This document shows, in pieces, positions 13,942 through 21,700 of a stretch of DNA of 64,000 bases. The position numbers and the translations under genes were made by a program. Source of the stretch: Ancylobacter vacuolatus (GTDB lineage Bacteria > Pseudomonadota > Alphaproteobacteria > Rhizobiales > Xanthobacteraceae); assembly GCF_030813595.1 (NCBI RefSeq), contig NZ_JAUSUH010000004.1:186001-250000 (forward strand), read 5' to 3'. Each line of letters opens with the position of its first letter. Within the stretch, counting starts at the first letter, position 1. A model generated the notes under the pieces. It worked only from the letters and a program-made list of their open reading frames with translations. It ran no database searches and was not told the DNA's origin.

Positions 13942-14139
13942 ATGGCGCGACCCTCCGCCTTCCGCCAAGTTGATGTAACGCGCGCAGTGCGCGCGGCGCA
14001 GTCGTCAGGGCTTCAGGTCATGCGGATTGACGTGGCGCCGGATGGCAAGATCAGCGTCATCACCGACGCTGGTACGTCGGCCGCGCCGGCACCGTCCAGC
14101 CCCTTCGATGAATGGAAGTCCGGGCGAAATGCGCGTTGA
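13942..14139 (+). CDS. Small conserved protein preceding integrase
   Basis: A 65-residue protein, MARPSAFRQVDVTRAVRAAQ, then VMRIDVAPDGKISVIT and a basic end. Proteins with this pattern commonly sit directly before tyrosine integrases in alphaproteobacterial prophages; their function is unknown. The first half looks like a helix, the second like a beta hairpin. Its 3' end overlaps the integrase start by 11 bases, giving translational coupling. Confidence 0.75.
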   Translation: MARPSAFRQVDVTRAVRAAQSSGLQVMRIDVAPDGKISVITDAGTSAAPAPSSPFDEWKSGRNAR

Positions 14140-15160
14140 ACTGAAAGGTATCAACAAGAAGACCGTCAAGCTCGCGAGCGGGACGGTCGCCACTTATTAT
14201 TACGCTTGGAAAGGGGGGCCGCGGCTCTCTGGCAAGCCTGGATCGCCGGAGTTTACGGCCAGCTATCTGGATGCAGTAAGCCGGAAAACTCGCGCCGCCG
14301 ACAACTCGATCCTATGGCTGCTCGATCGCTATCAGCAAAGCTCCGACTTCATCGACAAGGCGAAGCGGACCCGCGCCGACTATCTGAAGCAGATTCACAA
14401 GATCGAGTCAGAATTTGGCGACTTTCCGCTGACGGCGCTTGCCGATCGGCGCACGCGCGGCGAGTTCCTGGCGTGGCGTGACCGGCTGGCCATCAAATCC
14501 CGACGTCAGGCGGATTATGCCTTTCAGGTGCTCGCGCTGGTCATGGCATGGGGCAAGGAGCGGGGGCACATAGCGGTCAACCCGTGCGAAAGGGGCGGAC
14601 GGCTTTACCAGTCGAAGCGCGCCGATCAGGTGTGGTCGGATGCGGATGAGGCTGCTTTCCTCGCGGCCGCGCCGGGCCATCTACATCTGCCCTTGTTGCT
14701 GGCCCTCTGGACTGGCCAACGCCAGGGCGATCTGCTGCGGCTGCCATGGTCGGCCTACGATGGGGCGAGGATCCGTCTGAAGCAGGGAAAGACGGGCGTG
14801 CGAATCGTCATACCTGTCGGCGCGCCGTTGAAGGCGGCGCTTGATGCCACGCCCCGCCGATCTCCGCTGATTCTGACCAACATGGACGGTGTGCCCTGGA
14901 CGTCGGACGGCTTTCGCTCGTCATGGCGCAAGGCCTGCATTAAGGCCGGCATCGTCGATCTGACATTCCATGATCTCCGAGGCACGGCTGTAACCCGCCT
15001 AGCGGTAGCTGGCGCCAGCGTACCGGAAATCGCGGCGATCACCGGGCACTCGCTGCGAGATGTCTCGGCGATTCTCGATTCTCACTACCTCAGCCGCGAT
15101 CCAGCGCTCGGCGAGGCGGCGATCCGTAAGCTCGAAACGAGAACAAAAGCACCCGAATGA
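14129..15160 (+). CDS. int: Tyrosine-type site-specific integrase
   Basis: A 343-residue phage integrase. The core-binding part lies at about 50-150 and the catalytic part from about 165. The catalytic set is visible: Arg198 (GQRQGDLLRL), His281-x-x-Arg284 (HDLRGT), His307 (ITGHS) and Tyr320 (SHYLS). ATG 14129 (MRVELKGINKK) is preferred to longer in-frame starts because the family begins this way. The gene points at the 3' end of tRNA-Gln 58 bases downstream, which is the usual arrangement for insertion into a tRNA gene. Confidence 0.95.
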   Translation: MRVELKGINKKTVKLASGTVATYYYAWKGGPRLSGKPGSPEFTASYLDAVSRKTRAADNSILWLLDRYQQSSDFIDKAKRTRADYLKQIHKIESEFGDFPLTALADRRTRGEFLAWRDRLAIKSRRQADYAFQVLALVMAWGKERGHIAVNPCERGGRLYQSKRADQVWSDADEAAFLAAAPGHLHLPLLLALWTGQRQGDLLRLPWSAYDGARIRLKQGKTGVRIVIPVGAPLKAALDATPRRSPLILTNMDGVPWTSDGFRSSWRKACIKAGIVDLTFHDLRGTAVTRLAVAGASVPEIAAITGHSLRDVSAILDSHYLSRDPALGEAAIRKLETRTKAPE

Positions 15161-15180
15161 GTGCCCGAATGGGCGCTTTC
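15160..15180 (+). terminator. Terminator-like hairpin after integrase
   Basis: AGTGCCC / GGGCGCT with loop GAAT begins at the last base of the integrase stop codon and is followed by TTTC. It is short, with one G-U pair, and separates integrase transcription from the opposing tRNA gene. Confidence 0.5.
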
Positions 15181-15218
15181 ATCTTGAACCCCGAGGGGGA
15201 AAGCGCAGCTAAATCAAG

Positions 15219-15250
15219 TGGCTGGGGGACCTGGATTCGAACCAGGACTA
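15219..15250. other. Probable attachment site (att) in tRNA-Gln 3' end
   Basis: The integrase ends 58 bases away and points at the 3' end of the tRNA, and prophage genes occupy the side of the tRNA 3' end only. The crossover is therefore expected in the T-arm/acceptor region. The other att copy should lie beyond the left edge; I found no second copy inside the window. Confidence 0.45.
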
Positions 15251-15292
15251 ACGGAGTCAGAGTCCGCAGTTCTACCGTTAAACTATCCCCCA
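15219..15292 (-). tRNA. tRNA-Gln (anticodon CTG)
   Basis: On the minus strand the 74 bases fold as a complete tRNA. The acceptor stem is TGGGGGA/TCCCCCA, discriminator G and an encoded CCA end at 15219-15221. The anticodon stem GCGGA/TCCGT encloses the loop CTCTGAC, giving anticodon CTG. The T arm carries GGTTCGAATCC. Its 3' end faces the integrase gene, so it is the likely host attachment site of the prophage, restored intact after insertion. Confidence 0.97.
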
Positions 15293-15582
15293 CCGTGGCG
15301 CCGCGAGCGGCGCTTCCGGGGCCTTCCGCGGCGACACGAGGTGTCGGGGCGCGGGGGCAGCGGCAGTGGCGCGCTCTATAGACGCTCCTGCCGGCTCGGT
15401 CTACCCCCCTGCGTGCAGTTTCCACCATCCCCGCTCCGCCCTGCCGGAAAGCGGGCGCCACGGTTGGGCCGGCCACCTCGCCAAGCCGGAATGACCCGCG
15501 CCCGCCACGCGGCGCTGTCCCCCAATTTCCCCGCATGCAGCCCGGACGGGGGAGCGCCGATTCGGCGGCCAACCCGGCCGGC

Positions 15583-16155
15583 GGCGTCGACACCGCAAAA
15601 GCCGTCGCTCGCGATCGCTGCTCGCAACTGGCGGACGTGACATCATCGCCCATCTGGAGAGCCGGCATGGCGTGGCGCTCGACGGCGGACTCACCCGCGC
15701 GCAGCGCGACACGGTGCTTCTGGTCACGCGCCGGCTCGATGACGTCGATTGGGTCATGTCCTCTTCGCGCTGGAAGGACCCCGCTTTCCGGCCCGCCTTC
15801 CACGCGGCGGTGCGGCGCGAGCATCCCGAGCTGGCGGCCCCCCCTTCTGCAGCAGGCCCGCGACCACAACGCCCAGCGCTACCATTTTCAGGGATCAGCC
15901 GTTATGAGCCGCACGCCGCCTATGCGCGCGGGCTGGCCGATCTCGCCGTGCCGGCGCGGCAGTTCCCGGCTGAGGGCGATGCCTTCGGGCCGGCGCCGAC
16001 CCGCGTCGATGCGGCGATCTTTGGTTTCATCGCCACTATTCTATTCTCCGACATCGAGACCCCGCTGCGCCGCTTCACGGGGGGGGCAGCCGAACCTCGT
16101 GCGGCACTGCCAGGCCATCCACGCCGCCACAGCCCCCTCCGCAGGGGCGGAATGA
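15583..16155 (+). pseudogene. Glutathione S-transferase family pseudogene (multiple frameshifts)
   Basis: Fragments of a metaxin-like GST appear in order but in changing frames. TPQKPSLAIAARNWR (near 15590-15634) resembles the thioredoxin-domain proline/substrate loop. DIIAHLESRHGVALDGGLT and WVMSSSRWKD follow in another frame, LLQQARDHNAQRYHFQG in a third, then SRYEPHAAYARGLADLA and PTRVDAAIFGFIA back in the second, and QPNLVRHCQAIHA in the third again. At least three indels are needed, and the first 40-50 residues are missing. Many matches in the correct order make chance unlikely. It lies next to the tRNA used by the prophage. Confidence 0.72.
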
Positions 16156-16390
16156 CCCTCGTTTTAAACATGGCTCCTAGGCCGAAAGGCGCATGAAAGG
16201 GCAGCTAGATCGGCCATACCGGAGAATTCTCAACCATTTTGGTTGGATTGAACCCTATTCAGCCGGTTAATGCTGGATTAACGGGCAAAGTCAGGCATGC
16301 ACGAACATCAGTGCTGCCATGCAGCATTCCGTCTTTTGCGCTGCGGTAAAGCCTCTATATTCCGTGGCATACAGAATACTGGAGGCTCAA

Positions 16391-16594
16391 ATGAACACCA
16401 CGACCCTTAACCACACCTCGTCCGACTTCTTCTCGCGCATCGTCGAAGGCGTCACCAGCTTCTTTGAAGCCATCGGTGAAGGCCGTCGCATCGCCCAGCG
16501 CTACGAGGCTCTCGCCCGTCTTTCGGACGCTGCCCTCGCCAAGCGTGGCCTGACCCGCCAGGACATTGCCCGCGCCGCCGTCAACGGCCGCTGA
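16391..16594 (+). CDS. DUF1127 domain protein
   Basis: A 67-residue protein with the DUF1127 pattern at its C-terminus: RYEALARLSDAALAKRGLTRQDIARA. Small DUF1127 proteins in this group of bacteria are Arg-rich, often respond to stress or phosphate, and some bind RNA. ATG 16391 has GGAGG 5 bases upstream; an upstream in-frame ATG at 16319 lacks one. The last 14 bases overlap the end of the convergent pbpC gene. About 235 bases upstream are free of genes and probably carry its promoter. Confidence 0.92.
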   Translation: MNTTTLNHTSSDFFSRIVEGVTSFFEAIGEGRRIAQRYEALARLSDAALAKRGLTRQDIARAAVNGR

Positions 16595-18713
16595 GACGTC
16601 CCGGCTGAGCGGCCTCGTTCAAATCGGTCGCTCCGCGAATACGCAAGGTGACGCTGTCGGTTGATCCTGCAGCGTCCATGACGGTCAGACGCACGAAGCC
16701 CGCGCCCGCCGGCCGCCAGAACAATGTGGCGGCCCCGGCGGGCTGGCCGCTCGGCACGCCATCGACGAACACGGTCAGCTTGCCGGCCCCGCCGCTCACC
16801 TTGAGCACCATGGGCTCGTCGCCCTCGCGTTCCAGGCTGGCCCCATCAGGCGGGAAGGCGATTTTCGGCCCCTCTCCCCCATTTTCCTGCCCCGACGCCC
16901 GCCCGAAATGCCGGAGCGGCGGCGGCAATTGTGCGTTCTTCACGTCCAGCGCCTCGCGTGGCGCCGGCGCGAACGGGGCGGGTCGGCTCACCAGCCGGGC
17001 AAACGCCTCGAACAGGATCGGCGCTGCCGCCTCACGCCCGATCATCCCGGGCACCGGCTGGCCGTCGGGCCGCCCCACCCACACCGCGATCGTCCGGCGC
17101 CCGTCGAACCCGACCGCCCAGGCGTCGCGATAGCCGAAGGACGTGCCGGTCTTGAAGGCGATGCGCCCGGCGCGCTCGTTGCGCGGCGCCGGCGTGCCGG
17201 CCAGCGATTGCGCGAGATAGGCCGCGGCGACCGGGCTCATCAGCTGCCGGGCGCTCTCCGGCCCCGAAGCGGCGCCGTCCAGCCGGTCGCGCAGGCCCTG
17301 CGCCGCCCCGCCATTGGCGATGCCAGCATAGAGGCCGGCCAGTGCGTCGAGGCTCATGCCGACGCCGCCCAGCCCGACAGCGAGCCCCGGCACCTCGCCC
17401 GGCGGCAGCTTGAGCGCGAAACCCGACTGGCCGAGCCGGCTGGCGAGCCTTTGCGGCCCCACCGCCTGCAGCAGCACCACCGCCGGCACATTCAGCGACA
17501 ATTGCAGCGCCTGCTTCACCGACACCGTGCCCTGATAGTCGCGGTCGAAATTGCGCGGCCGGTAGGCGCCGAAGCGCGCCGGCCGGTCCTCGATCAGCGT
17601 CTCGGGATGGGCAATGCCGTCCTCGAAGGCGAGGCCATAGATGAACGGCTTCAGCGTCGAGCCGGGCGAGCGGATCGCCCGCGTCAAATCCACCGCGCCC
17701 GCGCGCTCGGTGTCTTGCGGGTCGGCGCCGCTCACCCGCGCCAGCACCTCGCCGCTGGCATTGTCGACCATGACAAGCGCCAGCGAGACGCCCGTGCCGA
17801 GCTCGCGCACCCGTTCGGCGGCAAGGGTCTCCAGTCGCGCCTGCGCCGAGGCGTCGATGGCAAGTGCATGGCTCTGCGCCGCCGGTTGCTGGCGGCGGGC
17901 CGCCTCGGCCGCGTGGGGGGCGAGCATCGGCAAGGCGAGGCGCCCCGTGGGCACCGGCGCCCGGCCGGCGAAAGCCACCTCGGCCGCGCCGAACAGCCCG
18001 GCCTCGCCGAGCCGGGCCAGCACCGTGTCGCGCGCTTGCAGGGCCCGGGCCGGGTGCCGGTCCGGCCGGCGTGATTCCGGCGCCTGCGGCAGGGCGACCA
18101 GCAGCGCCGATTCGGCCAGCGTGAGCCGGCGCGGCTCCTTGCCGAACCAGGCGAGGCTGGCCGCCCGCACGCCCTCGATATTGCCGCCATAGGGCGCCAG
18201 AGTGAGATAGAGCGCGAGGATCTCGCTCTTGCTCAGCCGCGCCTCCAGCTGGATAGCGCGACGCATTTCGGCGAGCTTGGCGCCGAGCTTGGCCGCGAAC
18301 CCGCGCCCCTCGCGCGGCTCCAGCAGCCGCGCCACCTGCATGGTCAGGGTAGAGCCGCCGGAGACGATTCGCCCGTGCCGCAGCATCTGCCCCGCCGCCC
18401 GCAGCAACGCGAGCGGATCGACCCCGCCATGCTCCCAGAAGCGCTTGTCCTCATAGGCGACCAGCATGTCGCGAAAGCGCCGGTCGACCTCGCGGGTCTC
18501 CGCTTTCAGCCGCCAGCGCCCGTCAGTGAGGGCGAAGGGGCGCAGCAGCCGCCCCTCGCGATCACGCACCTCCACCGAGAGGGCGAGCCCGGGTGGCGGC
18601 GGAGCGCTGGCGCGCACGCCGGCGAGCCAGGCCGTGGAGCCCCCCGCCAGCAGCATCGCCCCGAGGACGGCAAAGCCGCCGGCGCGCCACAGTCCCCGCC
18701 TCACGCGAGCCAT
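16581..18713 (-). CDS. pbpC: Penicillin-binding protein 1C (bifunctional transglycosylase/transpeptidase)
   Basis: A 710-residue protein with an N-terminal membrane anchor at about 10-33. The GT51 transglycosylase has catalytic Glu88 in the AYEDKRFWEHGG motif. The transpeptidase has SxxK (Ser352-Lys355 in GSTLKPF), SLN (406-408) and KTG (521-523). A C-terminal PBP_C domain follows from about 620. It polymerises and cross-links peptidoglycan in the periplasm. It is 28 bases downstream of the alpha-2-macroglobulin gene, the conserved pairing thought to join cell-wall repair with protease trapping. Confidence 0.96.
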   Translation of the reverse strand: MARVRRGLWRAGGFAVLGAMLLAGGSTAWLAGVRASAPPPPGLALSVEVRDREGRLLRPFALTDGRWRLKAETREVDRRFRDMLVAYEDKRFWEHGGVDPLALLRAAGQMLRHGRIVSGGSTLTMQVARLLEPREGRGFAAKLGAKLAEMRRAIQLEARLSKSEILALYLTLAPYGGNIEGVRAASLAWFGKEPRRLTLAESALLVALPQAPESRRPDRHPARALQARDTVLARLGEAGLFGAAEVAFAGRAPVPTGRLALPMLAPHAAEAARRQQPAAQSHALAIDASAQARLETLAAERVRELGTGVSLALVMVDNASGEVLARVSGADPQDTERAGAVDLTRAIRSPGSTLKPFIYGLAFEDGIAHPETLIEDRPARFGAYRPRNFDRDYQGTVSVKQALQLSLNVPAVVLLQAVGPQRLASRLGQSGFALKLPPGEVPGLAVGLGGVGMSLDALAGLYAGIANGGAAQGLRDRLDGAASGPESARQLMSPVAAAYLAQSLAGTPAPRNERAGRIAFKTGTSFGYRDAWAVGFDGRRTIAVWVGRPDGQPVPGMIGREAAAPILFEAFARLVSRPAPFAPAPREALDVKNAQLPPPLRHFGRASGQENGGEGPKIAFPPDGASLEREGDEPMVLKVSGGAGKLTVFVDGVPSGQPAGAATLFWRPAGAGFVRLTVMDAAGSTDSVTLRIRGATDLNEAAQPGRLSGR

Positions 18714-18741
18714 GTCGCGCCCCTCATCGCGCCGCCGGCCC

Positions 18742-21700
18742 TCACTTCGCCGGTCCCGTCACCTCGGTCCGGCCCGCGCTGGTGCGGGCAAAGCGGCCGG
18801 GGCGGTACATGTCTTCGACGATGGCCGGGGGATGGGCGTAGCGGCCGGGGGAGACGGCGCGCACGATATAGGCGACGCGCAGCAGCTCCGGCTCCTCCGA
18901 GCCCTGGGTGCGATCGAAGGCGGCGGCGAAGAAGGCGTCGCGGAACTCCGCATGCGCCGGCTGCGTCGTATCGCCCAGCCAGGCCAGCGCGCCGACATCC
19001 GAGCCGACCGCAAGGCTGGGATTGTCGATCTCGAAGCCGGCGGGGAGATGGTCGACCAGCAGCACATGGCTCGGACCCGCCTCATCCTCCTGCGCCTCCA
19101 GCACGACGACGAGGCGCTGGTTCTGTGCCACCTTGGCCGGGTCGGCCGGCACGCCGGCAAGCGTGTAGTAGCTGCGGCTCAGGCTGAACCCGTTCGCCGC
19201 CGCCGGCTCCGGCGCCACCGGCGGGCCGTCAATGGAAACCACGACGTCCAGCGGGGCGATGCCGCGATTGGTCAGTACGATCGGCTTGGCCAGCTCCCCC
19301 GGCGTCAGCGTGCGCTCATAGAGCCCGGTATGGGCGGTGCCGTCGATATCGAGGGCGATGCCCCTGCCCTCGCGCAGCGCCCGTGCCGCGAGCAGCAGCC
19401 AGGCGTCCTCCTGCGTCGAGGTCGGGCCGGCATCGATGAAGGCCGTTGCCACGCGCTGGCGGGCGGTGCGCGCCGTGCCGGTGAAGCCGGCCTCGGAAGC
19501 GAGCGTCGCCACCCCGGCGGCGTCGCGCAGCACCGAGCCGAAATCCGGCCGGCCTGATGTCACCGTCTCGGCCGCGCTGGGCAGCAGTTCCAGCGCCGCG
19601 CCGAACACCTTCTCCGCCCGCCCCTTGTCGCCGAGCATGGCGAGCGAGGCGGCGAGCTGGCCGCGCGCCATCGCGCTCGTCACCTCGTCGAGCTTGGCGT
19701 CGGCGACATAGCGCAGATCGCCCAGCGGCGCCCGGCCGTTGCGCGCCAGCACGTAGATGGCGTAGGCAGCGCCGTCGTCGGTGGCGCCGTCCCCCGCATA
19801 GGCGAGCGAATTGCGCAGCCGGTCGAGCGCCATGGCGAAGGGCTGTTCCGGCACGGCGTGGCCGCGCTCGCGGGCACGAGTGAGGAAGTCGCTGACATAG
19901 GCGTCGAGCCACAGATCATTGCCCCCCGCCTCCCACAGGCCGAAGGAGCCGTCCGAGCCCTGCCGGGCAATAAGCCGGGCGATGGCGTTGCGGATGGTCT
20001 CGGCCGGGTCCTTGGTCAGGCGGAAGCGCTGCGGTGGGCCGAAATCGCTGAGATAGAGCAGCGGCAGCGCCCGGCTGGTCAGCTGTTCGGAACAGGCGAA
20101 GGGGTAGCGGTCGAGCGCGCCGAACAGCGCCGGCACGTCAAAGGCCGGGTCCAGCCCGGCGGAAACGCTCACCCCGCCACGCCCCGGCACCAGATCGGCG
20201 ACGAGATCCGCGCTCAGAATCAGCGCCGCCCCCGGCGCCAGCGTGTCGATGCTGCGGCGGGAAATCGCGGGATAGGCCGGGCGCACATTCAGCGCATAGT
20301 CGCGCACGATAGCGAGCCCGCCGGGCCCCGACAGCCGCACCGAGACCTTGGCCTCGCCGATGCCGGTGCCGTCCATCTGTGCGGCGAAGGACTGGCGCGC
20401 GCCCTTGGCGAGCGGCACCGTCTTCGGCGCGCTGGCCACCTTCACCGGACCGTCGGTGACGATATCAAGCGCGTAATCACCCGCCTCGCCGTCCACATTG
20501 TCGAGCGACAGGTTGAGCGTGGAGCGGTCGCCGGCGGCGAGGAAGCGCGGCAGGGTGGCGGTGATCACCACCGGATCGCGGATCACCACATCGGCCTGCG
20601 CATGGCCCACCGCCGCACCGGACCACGCCACCGCCATCAGCCGGCCGGTGCCGTCGAAGGGCGGCAGGGTAAAGTCGATAGTGCCCCTGCCCTGCGCGTC
20701 GAGCTTCACCAGGCCGGAGAACAGAGCGAGCGGCGGCTGCGTCGGCGGCTCAGCCTGCAGGCCCATATCCATGGCGTCGCCGCCCGAGCGCAGGCGCCCC
20801 CGGCTGCCGAGCATGCCGTCGATGAGCTGGCCATAGAAGTCGCGCACCTGCGTGCCGAGCGCGCGCTGGCCGAGATAGAAGCCATCGGGATCAGGCGCCT
20901 TGAAGCCGGTGAGGTTGAGAATGCCGACATCGACCAGGGCGAGCGTCACATAGGCCTCGCCTTGCCCGCCCCCCGTCACCTGCACCGGCACGGAAAGCGT
21001 CGTCTCCGGCCGCGCGAGAGCGGGCGCGTCCAGCTTAACGCCGAGCACCCGCGCGGCGCGGTCGACGCCGAACCAGGCGAGGCCGATGGCGCGGCCGGGA
21101 TTGCGGCTCGCCGCCACATCAAGCGGGCGATGGACGAAGGCCAGCGCATAGGCGCCCGGGCCCCATTCCGGGGCGACGGTGAAGGCGACCGAGGTGTCGC
21201 CGGCCTTCACGTCGAGCGTCTTCGCCGCCAGCACGCCGTCACCGACGATCAGCACGGTGGCGGAACCGGCCATGCGGCTGGTGAGGTTCACCTTGAGTGA
21301 GTCGCCGGCGACGTATTGCGCCTTGTCGAGCCCGACCTCCAGCCGGTCCGGAGCGTCGGCGGTGGCCCCGCCACCCCAGCCGGCATCGAAGGAGACGGCA
21401 GTGGCGCGCGTGCCGTCGGTGACTTCCAGCCGATAGCGACCCCAAGCGACCGGAACGTTGACACGCGCCAGTGCACTGGTGGTCAGCTCGAGCGCACCGT
21501 CCGCAACCTTCGCCACCGATTCGACCGGCTCGAAATCCCAGCTGCCGCCGAGGCGATACCATTGATAGCGGGTCTCGATGCGGTAGAGCGCCCATTGGGC
21601 GCCCTTCAGCGCCACCGGCTGGCCGGCGGCATCGAAGCCTTGCACCTCAAACCCGGCAGTGGCGTTCTCGCCGGGGCCAGCCTTGTCGAACAGCGGCTTG

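Noticed and set aside
16319..16390. Longer start for the DUF1127 protein
   Set aside because: The extra residues lack conservation-like pattern, and ATG 16391 has GGAGG at the right distance.
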